Shown here piece after piece: positions 11,726 through 22,504 of a stretch of 64,000 bases of DNA. The notes beneath the pieces were generated by a model. It searched no databases and was not told the DNA's origin. It worked only from the letters and a program-made list of their open reading frames with translations. Each line of letters opens with the position of its first letter. The stretch's first letter is position 1. Made by a program: the position numbers and the translations under genes. The DNA comes from Malus domestica (lineage: Eukaryota; Streptophyta; Magnoliopsida; Rosales; Rosaceae): contig NC_091677.1 in NCBI RefSeq assembly GCF_042453785.1, forward strand, positions 33,339,001-33,403,000, read 5' to 3'.

Positions 11726-13878
11726 TAGGGCTGGTTCGGTATGGGATACCGAACCGAAACCCTTGTCCCGATTCCCAAACTGAAGTTTTCGGGAATCCCA
11801 ATTTCAATACCGATCCCAAACCAAATTTTCGGGAATCCCGAAATAGTTTCAAGATTTCGGGACAAATTGGGAATCCCGAAATAATTTTGGACTTTTGGGC
11901 TATTGGACTAAAATTTGACATATTGAGTTTTTTGGCTAAAATTAAACTTTTATATTGAAAATATCATCCCAATTTCATGTGCACAATAGCCCATCTCCTA
12001 TTAACATAATCAATATGCCAATCCTAGAATATGCTAATCCTTGCTTGTGTAAACAATAGCCAATCTGCCTATTTGTGCACTATTGCCAATCTGCCTATTT
12101 TCTACTACACATGCATGCAACAAAATAAATTAAGTAACAACTAGCAGCTAATATTAACTAATCTATGTCACAGAGTATGAAACCTTGAACCACAGAGTAT
12201 TAACAGCTAGCAACTAATATTTTATGTAGCTCATTATTCTCTTACTGCCCTATGTAAAAGCCCACAGACTACCCATAACTAACAGCTAACAACTAATATT
12301 AACTAATTTATGTCACAGAGTATGAAACCTTGAACCATTAGATTAATCTATTGTCACAGTTCCCTATAGGACCAAGGAGTATCATTTATATTCTCTCGCT
12401 GCAATGCATATCATGCCAAATGGGACTACCATCTATATAAGAATCAACAACAATTCACAAGACAAATACTAATAGCAATTCACAGGACAAATCAATCATT
12501 TTGTCTAAGGAACATGCAAATTTAGAAACTGAAGGAACATACAAACTTAGAACATCCAATGTATATTTGTCAAAGCAGATCAATGGCACTGGATGGTAAC
12601 TAAATCACTTCCATGAATACGACCAAATACAATATATATTTCAAACATTCTCTGAAACTCAAATTCCTTTTACACACTTTATATACTGAAGTTTGAATCT
12701 CTAATTTTCACAAGTTTCCTATTGTTTGTCAACTGAAGGAATCAAACCAGCACAAAGAATCATATGGATCTCCCTCTCCCTCCTAAATAGATAGGTCACC
12801 GCCATTTATACGTTTTAGGTCTGGATCATGAATCATGACAGATAACGAACAGAAGTAAAAGGAGATTTAGAACTTAAACGCACTATAATACTTACTAGAA
12901 CAACAATGATCTCCTATTTATAAAACATAGACACTGAAAAATTGTTTATTGGAAGATATAAAATATACAGCTCCAAGTATGAAACATCATGCATGAAAAA
13001 TTTCTTAACTCGGTGTACTTATGGTAATGGGCCAAATCTGTTGGAACAGTCCACTTCTTGAAATGGCTGAGAGCCATCTTGAGATGAAATAGTTTTGGTG
13101 CCAAGCTTAGATCCGCAGCAATGACCTTCTCCCCAGCAATGTAAGGACCCTGGTTTCATTCACAACATATTACCAGTAAGGTATATTTCAACCCCTAAAT
13201 TAAGTTTCAACCCCTAAACCCTAATCTAGAATTCTAACCCTAAATTAAATTTCACAAAACCTAATCTAGAATTCCAACCCTAACTTCAATTTCAAACCCT
13301 AAATTAATTCCAAAATTTACCTGATTTGGGGGAGAAGAGAATCGGTGCACAGGCTTATCTACTGTCTGTGAGGGATGAGAAGTCGAGAGAGACTAAGAGA
13401 GAGATTAGAGAGGTGATAGTCGAGAAAGAGGTGAGTCGTGACTCAAGTGAGTCACTTGTATGGCCGGAATCAGCGACGAGGGTGGTGACAGTGAGCAAGG
13501 TTTGAGTCTAAGGTGAGCAAGGGTGAGTTCGTGAGTGTGAGTGGTGAATGTGTGAGTGAGTGAGTTTTCTGTTCTTATCAGTAAGCTGGAGGTTTGATAA
13601 TATTCAATGGTTGAGATTAAATCTCAACCGAATCCGACGACTAGTAAAATTCTAAATAAATAAATAAATATATATATATATATATATATTAAATAATATA
13701 AATTTTTTTATTTCGGTTCGGATCAGGATTACTGAAATCCCGAAAGCTTGAGATCGATTCCCGTACCAAAATTTCGGGATCGGTTCGGTATTGGGTACCG
13801 AAATTTTCGGGATTTCCGATTTGGTTTTGGGAAATTTTCGGTCCGGTTTGGGATTTTTAGTTTTTTTTTCCAGCCCTA
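11726..13878. mobile_element. hAT element carrying a captured DHAR exon, 2153 bp
   Basis: Terminal sequences are TAGGGCTGG and its complement CCAGCCCTA, flanked by a perfect 8 bp duplication CATTTAAC (11718-11725, 13879-13886), as expected for hAT. Subterminal regions are rich in GGTTCGGTA/TACCGAACC-type inverted words at both ends. There is no hAT transposase or dimerisation domain. The interior carries a dehydroascorbate reductase exon on the minus strand, AACCCTAA-rich sequence and a TA repeat near the right end. It is a non-autonomous, gene-fragment-carrying hAT (Pack-type) element. Confidence 0.85.
13012..13149 (-). pseudogene. Captured dehydroascorbate reductase (DHAR) exon fragment
   Basis: On the minus strand this reads GPYIAGEKVIAADLSLAPK, then LFHLKMALSHFKKWTVP and HYHKYT. 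This is the GST-like C-terminal helical region of plant DHAR, the ascorbate-recycling enzyme. About 46 codons are open without a stop. The acceptor-like AACCAG directly before GGT suggests an intact exon edge. Upstream in gene sense, a possible donor (CAG/GTAAAT near 13321) could be spliced to it, giving a chimeric transcript. The catalytic N-terminal thioredoxin-fold part is absent, so no enzyme is expected. Confidence 0.8.
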
Positions 13879-14440
13879 CATTTAACCTCCCAAGTATATG
13901 AACTATGTCATTTGTTCTGATCCCCAAAGGCCATGATACATATACCTATTCTGAAATACGAATCATGCGCTCCATTTTCAAATTTTGGTTAAAAAATGTT
14001 GATGAAAATGTAATGGGGAAAAAAGAAGCATCCACAAAACTTGTTATGCCAAAAATAGACTATAATTCTAAATTTTGATCTAATATTCAATTCATCCAGA
14101 TAACAGAATTTCAGTCCTTCACATTTAATTAACCACTGTTTTCCATTGCTAACAACACCACAACACTTTTTGCTTTAGATATCTTCGTTGAAAAAGGGAG
14201 CTAACTGTTAAATATTAAAAATAGATGTATCAAACACAAAAGATATCTTGGTCCTCAAATCAAACTCTTCATCATCCCCCAATGTATATTCAATTCAATC
14301 AAACATCTCACTATCGTAATTAATCTGTAACATCGAAAACAGATTCTACTACATATGTGTTGAAGATAATCTTCCAAATGACTTGTATATCACTGATTCT
14401 TCCAAAAATCTTGTATAACATTGAACTTAGAAGTGGAATT

Positions 14441-14722
14441 TTAGTCGAGTGAAATTAGATTCTCAATATAAGCATCGATGTAATGAAAGTTGTACAACAT
14501 ACAAGTTTCAGTATTCAAAACTTTATTCGATGCAGGATCATATAAAATAAAAGTTGGCTTCTGCACATATAACCTCCCAAGTATATGAACTCTGTCATTT
14601 GTTCTGATCCCCAAAGGCCATGATACTAATACTTGTTCTAGAATACGAATCGTGCACTCCATGTTCATCTTTTGCTTCAAAAGATGTTGAAGAAAATGTA
14701 AATGGGGAAAAAAATGAAACAA
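14441..14722 (-). pseudogene. Array unit 6 fragment, FBA-like, open
   Basis: The frame is open through QKMNMECTIRILEQ, LYDPASNKVLNTE and YIENLISLD. The upstream extension (FHFFPHLHFLQHLL) is shared with units 7 and 10, so it may also have been coding in the ancestor. Confidence 0.5.
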
Positions 14723-15137
14723 TCGCCAAACTAGTTCTGCAAAAAATAGACTATAACTCTTTAATTTCGATGTCTAATATTCAATTTCCTACATCCAGAA
14801 AACAAAGTTTCAGTCATTCACATGTAACTAACCACTGTTTTACATTGCTAACAACACTAAAACACTTTTTGCTTAGAAACCTTATTTAAAAAGGGAGCTA
14901 ACTGTCAAATATAAAAAACAGATGTATCAAATAGAAGAGATATCTTGGTCCTCAAATCAAACTGTTCATCAACCCCCAGTGTATATTCAATTCAATCAAA
15001 CATCTCACTATCATAATTGATATGTAACACCAAAAATAGATTCTACTAGATATGTGTTGAAGATAATCTTCCAAATAACTTGTATAACAATGATTCTTCC
15101 AAAAATATTGTATAACACTGAACTTAGAAGTGGAATT

Positions 15138-15515
15138 TTAGTCGAGTGAAATTAGATTCTCAATATAAGCATCGATGTAATGAAAGTTGTACAACATACA
15201 GATTTCAGTATTCAAAGCTTCCTTTGATGCATTATTATAAAAAAATAAAGTTGGCTTCCAAACATTTAACCTCCCAAATATATGAACTATGTCATTTGTT
15301 TTGATCCCCAAAGGCCATGGTACATATATTTGTTCTGGAATAGAAATCGTGCGCTCCATTTTCATTTTTTGGTTCAAAAGGTGTTGAAGAAAATGTAAAG
15401 GGAAAAAAAAATGAAACATCCACAAAACTGGTTCTGCAAAAAAGTAGACTATATTTATGAAATTTTGATTTCTAATATTGAATTCCCTGCATCCAGAAAA
15501 CAGAGTTTCAGTCAT
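15138..15515 (-). pseudogene. Array unit 7 fragment, FBA-like, longest open copy
   Basis: 125 codons are open, from a Met beyond the NIRNQNF region through FPLHFLQHLLNQKMKMER to YIENLISLD. This is the longest continuous frame in the array. The 5' part crosses what may be intron or exon boundary sequence (CTGGATGCAG), so the true exon start is uncertain. Confidence 0.5.
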
Positions 15516-15836
15516 TCACATGTAACTAACCACTGTTTTACATTGCTAACAACACTAAAACTCTTTTTGCTTAGATATCTTAGTTACAAAAGGGAGCTAA
15601 CTTTCAAATATCAAAAACAGATATATCAAATACAAGATATATCTCAGTCCTCAAATCAAACTCTTCATCATCCCCCAATGTTTATTCAATTCGATCAAAA
15701 ATGTCACTATCGCAATTGATCTATAACACTGAAAACAAATTCTACTACATATGTGTTGAAGATAATCTTCCAAATGAATTGTATCACACTAATTCTTCCA
15801 AAAATCTTGTATAACACCGAACTTAGAAGTGGAAAT

Positions 15837-16151
15837 TCAGTCAAGTGAAATTAGATTCTCAATATAAGCATCGATGTAATGAAGGATGTACAACATATGG
15901 ATTTCAGTATTCAAAGCTTCACTTGATGCAAGATCATATAAAAACAAAGTTGGCTTCTGGACATTTAACCTCCCAAGTATATGAACTTTGTCACTTGTTC
16001 TGATCCCCAAATGCCGAGGTACAGATACTTGTTCCGGAATACGAATCGTGCGCTCCATTTTCATCTTTTGGTTCAAAAGATGTTGAAGAAAATGTAAAGG
16101 GAAAAAATAGACTCTAATTCTAAAATTTTGATGTCTACTATTCAATTCCAT
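15837..16151 (-). pseudogene. Array unit 8 fragment, FBA-like, open
   Basis: A 104-codon frame ends ILHYIDAYIENLISLD. A ~35 bp deletion relative to the neighbours, between the exon and the upstream segment, accounts for the shorter unit (663 bp). Confidence 0.5.
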
Positions 16152-16499
16152 ACATCTAGAAAACAGAGTTTCAGTCCTTCACGTGTAACTGACCACTATT
16201 TTACATTGGTAACAACACTAAAACATTTTTTTGTTAAATATCTTAGTTAAAAAAGGAAGCTAACTTTCAAATATAAAAAACAGATGTATCAAATACAAGA
16301 GACATCTCGGTCCTCAAATCAAACTCTTCATCATCCTCGAATGTATATTCAATTCGATCAAACATTTCATTGTCGTAATTGATTTGTAACACTGATAACA
16401 GATTCTACTAGATATTTGTTGAAGATAATCTTCCAAATGACTTGTATAACACTGATTCTTCCAAAAATTTTGTAGAACACCGAACTCATAAGTGGAAAT

Positions 16500-16739
16500 T
16501 CAGTCGAGTGAAATTAGATTCTTAATATAAGCATCGATGTAATGGACGATATACAACATACATAATTCAGTATTCAAAGCTTCCTTTGATGCAGGATCAT
16601 ATAAAAACAAAGTTGGCTTCTGGACATTTAACCTCCCAAGTATATGAACTCTGTCATTTGTTCTGATTCCTAAAGGCCGAGGTACAGATACTTGTTCCGG
16701 AATACGAATCGTGCACTCCATTTTCATCTTTTGGTTCAA
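16500..16739 (-). pseudogene. Array unit 9 fragment, FBA-like, open
   Basis: A 79-codon frame from NQKMKMECTIRIPEQ to YIKNLISLD is uninterrupted and closest to units 8 and 10. Confidence 0.5.
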
Positions 16740-17214
16740 AAGTTGTTGAAGAAAATGTAAAGGGGAAAAAATGAAGCATCAACAAAACTAGTTCTACCAA
16801 AAGTAGACTATAATTATGAAATTTTGATGTCTACTATTCAATTCCCTACATCCAGAAAACAGAGTTTTAGTCCTTCACATGTAACTAACCACTGTTTTGC
16901 ATTGCTAACAACACTAAAACACTTTTTTCTTAGATATCTTAGTTAAAAAAAAGGAAATTAACTGTCAAATATCAAAAATAAATGTATCAAATACAACATA
17001 TATCTCGGTCCTCAAATCAAACTCTTCATCATCCTCCAATGTATATTCAATTCAATCAAACATCTCACTATCGTAATTGATTTGTAACACCGAAAACAAA
17101 TTCTAATAGATATGTGTTGAAGGTAATTTTTCAAATGACTTGTATAACACTAATTCTTCCAAAAATCTTGGATAACACCGAACTCGGAAGTGAAAATTTA
17201 GTCGAGTGAAATTA

Positions 17215-17548
17215 GATTCTCAATATAAGCATCGATATGATGAAAGTTGTACAACATACGGATTTCAGTATTCAAAGCTTTCTTTGATGCAGGATCATAT
17301 AAAAACAAAGTTGGCTTTCAGACATTTAACCTCCCAAGTATATGAACTTTGCCATTTGTTCTGATCCCCAAAGGCCATGGTACAGATACTTGTTTTGGAA
17401 TATGAATCGTGCGCTCCATTTTCATCTTTTGGTTCAAAAGATCTTGAAGAAAATGTAAAGGGGAAAAATGAAACATCAACAAAACTAGTTCTGTAAAAAA
17501 TACACTATAAGTTTGAAATTTTGATGAATAATATTCAATTCCCTGCAT
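17215..17548 (-). pseudogene. Array unit 10 fragment, FBA-like, stop inside
   Basis: The frame begins at MQGIEYYSSK and reads through MERTIHIPKQ to GRLNV. There it hits a TGA where sister units continue into the LYDPAS segment. Homology continues past the stop to the unit edge at 17215. To the right the unit fades by ~17715 with a partial internal repeat. Confidence 0.5.
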
Positions 17549-17715
17549 CCAGAATGCAGAGTTTCAGTCCTTCATATGTAACTAACCACTGTGTTACATT
17601 GCTAACAACACTGAAACAGTTTTTGCTTAGAAATCGTAGTTAAAAAATAGAGTTGACTAACCATTGTTTTACGTTGCTAACTGACCACTGTTTCAGTCCT
17701 TCACATTTAATTAAT

Positions 17716-18672
17716 TTTGTAATTCAAGGATTAGGAATTTAGTTTATTTTGTTAAATTTGTGCATGTTAGGTTTAATTTGTTAATTTGTTAATTTGTTAA
17801 TATGTTAATTTACGACTTTGACAGAAAAATGGGTAGGAATGGTTGGAGGAAAGAATAGGTGTGTGCTAGACAGAGGCTAGGAAATATTTGGACTATAATC
17901 AACAGAAAGGTTGGAGGAAGGAATGGGTGTGTGCTAGACCGAGGCGAGAAACGTTAATGGAGGAGAAAGAGACTTGGCAGTGTGATTTGGGGGTTTGACA
18001 GAAAATGAGGAAGAAGCGTGTTTGGATCGGAGGTCTCTGTGAAGCGGCAATAGGTGTGAGTAATGGGGTTTGCCCCGGGGGAAGGGGTAGGGAATATTGG
18101 GCCATAGATATGGAATTCGATGAAAATATAGGGTGGGGATCTTGGAAAGAGATCGGGGTGGCAAACTTGGGGATAGTAGGAAGATATATTATGAAAGGGT
18201 TGTCATTATTTTAAGGACATGCATGGTTTGAAAGAGATGATGAATGTCCAGGTTTTGCATTTTCTTTCATTTTTCCATTTATTTAAAGATATATAGAGTT
18301 ATTTAAAAGAAAATATATTAGGGTTATTTTGGGAATAATAGTGGGCGGGAAAATAATATTTTACTTTTTTAGCTTTTTATGGTGGGTGAGATTATCATGT
18401 GGATGGAAATATAGGACACTGGGGGAGGGTCTAGTAGCACTCTTTGTCAAATTAGTTAAATTTGTTCATTTTAAAATCCTAGGTTTAGGAATTTAGTTTA
18501 TTTTATAATTTTAGGATTAATATTTTAGTGTTGGGGTTAAGTTTAATTATTTAGAGTTAATTTTCTATTTTTAGGATTAATATATTACTTTTAGGGTTTA
18601 TTTTATATTTTTAGGATTATGATATTACGTTTAGGATTAATTTTATAAGTTTTGGATTATGTATTACTTATT
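17716..18672. repeat. Low-complexity spacer with short repeats
   Basis: It contains a GTTAATTT run (~17775-17812) and a ~43 bp motif at 17840-17882 repeated at 17908-17950. A long AT-rich stretch rich in TTTAGGATTA words follows (18470-18660). No gene was recognised; the open frames around 17900-18214 lack family features. Confidence 0.5.
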
Positions 18673-19162
18673 GAGAAATTTGGAAAAATAGCCAAAATTT
18701 AGACTATGAATTGAATTTTAACCAACTATTATTATTTGTTATAATCCTAACCAAAATTTGACATGAAAGTACTACAATATCCTTTTTAAACTAAATTAAT
18801 TACAAAAATTTATGGATCTCGATGAGTAAAACCTCCAATCGTATGGATCTCGATGGGTAGGTGCAAATGTATGGATCTCGATGACTAAAACCTCCAATCA
18901 TCTATGATGATGTGTGAGCCGCCCCAAGCCTATAACTATGTTCTAGTCATTTGCTGCTCCCACCCAGTCTAACCGCCAGCCTATGATTGTTCTAGACTAA
19001 AGCCATGAATAGATAGAAAAGATATAGGTTTGCAAATATTTTAGTTAATAAAGGGTATTGTAGTATTTTCATATCAAGTTTTGGTTAGATTTATAATAAT
19101 TTGTAATAGTTGACTAGAGTTCTATTTCTGATCTAAATTTTGGCTATTTTTCTAAATTTCCC
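18673..19162. mobile_element. Mutator-type MITE, 490 bp
   Basis: Inverted arms of about 125 bp begin GAGAAATTTGGAAAAATAGCC on the left and end with the near-complement on the right. They are flanked by perfect 9 bp duplications TTACTTATT (18664-18672, 19163-19171). It is non-coding. The centre contains three copies of a TATGGATCTCGATG motif. Confidence 0.85.
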
Positions 19163-19171
19163 TTACTTATT

Positions 19172-20261
19172 AGGATTAATTTTTTTAATTGTACGGATCC
19201 AATTTTAGTATTAAGGTAATTTTGTAAATTTTAGAATTAGGGCGAGAAGCTTCTCTTTGCCGCCAAAATCAGCAACTCTCTGGTGGATCTCAATTCGACC
19301 CTCCTTCAATAATTCAAAGCGGCATTGCAAAATCCAACCGAATTTTCAAGCAATAGTTTGGCGATTGTGGCGAAAATCCTGAGCCTTTCTGACAAATTTG
19401 AACTTTCTAGTTCACCAGAGGCTGCTTAGGGTCGGAGGATCCGAGATGGGTTTTTGGGGTTGGGTTAGTCCGAGGTATAGGAGGCTACTGCATGTCAACA
19501 ATGCCACGGCCACCATATAGTGGTGGCGACTGGCGAATGACGGGACCGAAGATGTGAAGACGATTCAGGAGGCGATGGATGGGGTGTCGAAGAAGAGAAT
19601 CTGTTGATGGAGAAGATGAAGTGATTTTTAGATTTTTTTTATTTAATATTATTTTTGAAATTAACTTTTTAATATTTAGTTAATTTTATTTGCAACATCA
19701 TCACACAAATTTTGGCCATAATGTGTCACGTCATCATTTAGCGGTAAACTTAACGGATCATTTAACGGATGTATGGTATTGAAATAAAGTGTAAGTAAAT
19801 GTATGAGATTGAAATGTTTTAAAAATGTTATATGAGGTTGCAATTACACTCAAACCTAAGGGGGTGAACTGTAATTTATCATATATATATATTAAATTAG
19901 TTGTGCTCATTGTGTATAAATGATATTATTGTATTAAAAATCAATTAATATAGAAAATTATTTGTGCGAGCCTCATGGAATTCAGATTGTCTCTAGATCT
20001 CGCAATTTGGAGCCGCAAACTGAGAATTTCGGACTTCAAAAAAGGTATTCAGAGATCCAGACTCTTCATTTATATGAAGTGGGTTATTTAAGTTGATATA
20101 ATTGATAATGAATGGTATAGATCTTCGATTCCGTGGGCTCCAGGCACAGGAATCCAAAAAATATCTTGATTCTATCCCATGAGCCTAATGACATGTTTAC
20201 GTAAGGGAATGTAATAGAGGAATGGAAATTACACACATTTCAAGTGATTTAAGAGTTTACC
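19172..20261. other. Spacer, nothing recognised
   Basis: Mixed sequence with a GC-richer stretch at 19250-19610 that has no open frame of note. I could not identify a gene or element in it. Confidence 0.4.
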
Positions 20262-20400
20262 AAGTTACTTAGTACTATGGTCTAGTGATATTCCTCTTCA
20301 CTGGTAAGTGAGAGGTCTTAGGTTCGATTCTCACCAAAGACGAGTTTGAACCACATTATTGATATGATACCCTGTCCTTAATTTTTCATATTTTATATTA
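20262..20400 (+). mobile_element. Probable tRNA-derived SINE (head region)
   Basis: A box-A-like TATGGTCTAGTGAT (20276-20289) and a good box B GGTTCGATTCTC (20321-20332) are spaced as in a tRNA promoter, but no cloverleaf tRNA can be formed. Text after box B resembles plant SINE bodies. The 3' end is not defined; the next repeat begins close by. Confidence 0.5.
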
Positions 20401-20404
20401 TCAA

Positions 20405-21930
20405 ACATATGAAATTACCAAATTGCCCTTGTGGCATAAATGTTGACTTTCGTTGACCGTCTCAACACAACGCTTGTGACTAATTTTTTTTATTTTATTC
20501 TTATCGTACTCATCGCCATGAACACGTGGCATGAACATATTCGAATTTGGAGCTATAACGAAGTTTTTACAAATTGCGAGACGTCGAACGTTTTTTCGGA
20601 TATTTTATGTTTTGTCTTTAGTGACCTTATTTGTGAGCCATTGGAACCCATAAATTATCCTTGTTCCTTGCTTTTTCCCCTATTCCCTGAGACATCTCCC
20701 CTCCCTTTTTTGCTTTCTGTCACTCATCTTTTTCCCTTTAAACTCTCTGGTTTCTCTCTCTAAGCTCTCTCTTGGTTCTTTCTATCTCAGCCCTCCTTGA
20801 TGGCACCACACACAACACAATAACGACATAAACCCCCCCCCCCACCACCACCCAACAACTCTAGTTTTGAACCCAGAATCGAACAAGAACCACCCCAAAC
20901 TCCTCCTTCATCACTACACAGTGCACCGTCATTGTTCACAAAACTCTTCAGCTAGTTTCCACCTACACCAGCGATGGAAACTCAAGGGGAAAGCTTTCCC
21001 GGTTTTCCGACGATGACCACCACTTTTAGGCCTTTTTTCGACCAACTCAGGCCATCATTCGGTCCCAACTTAGTGTGTCGTTTGAGATGACCCCGTCCTC
21101 CCTATTGTTGAACGGCACGTTGGTAACAAAGTATCTGTGAGTGGACCCCTTCCAAAATGCATGATTTAATTACTAGAAATACATACATGAAAAGCATGAT
21201 TTTATGACTACGTTTTATGAAACATTTATGAGTTATTGGATTTACACTTTATGAAATGTCATGCTTTATCGAATTTATATTTACCGATATATTTTCGAAT
21301 CTGATTTATGATATGATGTTTGAGCTATTGAGCTCTGATGAGTTCTATTTTGGAAAGATTATGTTTATGATTTTATGTGCTTACTTAGTGGATATTCATT
21401 TATATATGTCTTCGAGAGGGCGATGTAGTGCCTTCGGGCGGAAGATATATATTTTGGAAAGATTATGTTTATGATTTTATGTGCTTACGTAGTGGATATT
21501 CATTTATATGTCTTCGGGCGGGCGATATAGTGCCTTCGAGCATAAGATATATATGCCTTCAGGCAGGCGATGTAGTGCCTTCGGGAGAAAGATATATATG
21601 CCTTCGGGCGGGCGATGTATATGCATTCCCATATCAATGAATTTGTGTCCTCATCTCTACGTAGGACATCTCTTGTAATTGCACTTTCTATTATTCCTTC
21701 GGCTTGTATTTCGAATTAATAGTATGCTATGAACATATCATGCATTATCACTTTTAAATTGTTGGCAATTGAGTTTTATATTTGGTTAAGGTTTGTACTT
21801 GAATATTATATTGCTTGGTTACGCGCAAAAATTATATGCATGTTTCACATGTTCTTGGTATATGCATTCATTAAATGGCTTGCATCATTCTTGAGTGTCG
21901 GCCAACACGTGATCATCTCATTATCCTTCG
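20405..21930 (-). mobile_element. Decayed third copy of the LTR-like family
   Basis: In reverse orientation it matches the element at 33598-36252. The TTGCCC...AAATGTTGACTTT region, the TTGGAGCTA...TTTTACAAA region and the GAGTGGACCCCTT...AAAAGCATGATTTTATGA region are shared in order. Internal short tandem units with CCTTCGGGCGGGCGATGTA occur at 21405-21620. Neither end with TG/CA and target duplication is recognisable. A C-run (20830-20842) lies inside. Confidence 0.6.
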
Positions 21931-22504
21931 AACACCAAGATTGAAGCATGTCAATTGCAAGTCCATTATGAGGCCCACCTCCTTCCCACCTAAATGAAGA
22001 ATCAAAATTCTTAAACTTGGGGAATCAGATTCTTGATATTAAGGTGGTATTCAGATTCCTCGTAAATGAAGCCCATCAGAAATTCAACTTTTGTACCAAT
22101 ATTACCCCCATTATTTTTTGCTAATTTCAAAACACTCCTTGCAGATTTACCTAGCCCAACTCCAACGGACAGCCTAAAACACCACTGTAAATAAATAAGA
22201 AGTTCATAATGTGTTTTCGTATTCCGTTTTATTTGCAAGTGATATTTTTGGTGATAATCAAATCATGTGATTGGTAGCACATTATGATATTATTAGCTTA
22301 CTCTTTTACAGTACATAATATCGTTTGAAAAAAGAGAAAAAGTTTTATCTTTCTGTCTTTACCTACATACAGCTGCAGTCACCATGTCTCTCTTTCTCCT
22401 GATCACTCTCTCTCTCACTCACACTAATCCTTCCTCCAAGAGGAAAGCGAATTCATAACACCGACATCAAAAAGCCGACGACATTCAAACAAACAAGCCC
22501 AGAA

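Larger units (their letters stand above)
11608..14457 (-). repeat. Array unit 5, split by a hAT element
   Basis: The unit occupies 11608-11725 and resumes at 13879 (13879-13886 duplicate 11718-11725). The hAT insertion cuts its FBA-like frame after RTNDIVHILGRLNV. Without the insertion and duplication the unit is 689 bp, like its neighbours. Confidence 0.75.
6349..17715 (-). repeat. Tandem array of ten ~700 bp units with F-box-associated C-terminal fragment
   Basis: Units start with GATTCTCAATATAAGC at 6349, 9387, 10078, 10912, 11608, 14458, 15155, 15854, 16517 (one base differs) and 17215. After removing two insertions the spacing is 694, 691, 834, 696, 689, 697, 699, 663 and 698 bp; the last unit is partial. 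On the minus strand each unit carries one short exon-like frame (~75-80 codons) with motifs RIPEQVSVSWPLGIRTND, LYDPAS and HYIDAYIENLISLD. This layout resembles the end of F-box-associated (FBA) domains, which have a YDP then a YVESLVSL ending. Some 200 bp further upstream in gene sense, each unit keeps a second coding-like stretch reading MFDRIEYTLGDDEEFDL. No unit contains an F-box or a complete FBA domain. Family assignment is by pattern memory. Confidence 0.8.

Noticed and set aside
13196..13310. AACCCTAA-rich stretch, possible interstitial telomere repeat
   Set aside because: Units are irregular and separated by unrelated bases; not a (CCCTAAA)n array.
18005..18214. 69-codon plus-strand ORF with Gly-rich start
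   Set aside because: No family resemblance, overlapped by equally long frames on the other strand, in a repeat-rich spacer.
20262..20400. tRNA gene from box A and box B
   Set aside because: No acceptor stem or cloverleaf can be formed and sequence continues as a SINE-like body.
20440..20763. 107-codon plus-strand ORF
   Set aside because: Falls within the decayed third copy of the LTR-like family and matches non-coding text of the other copies.
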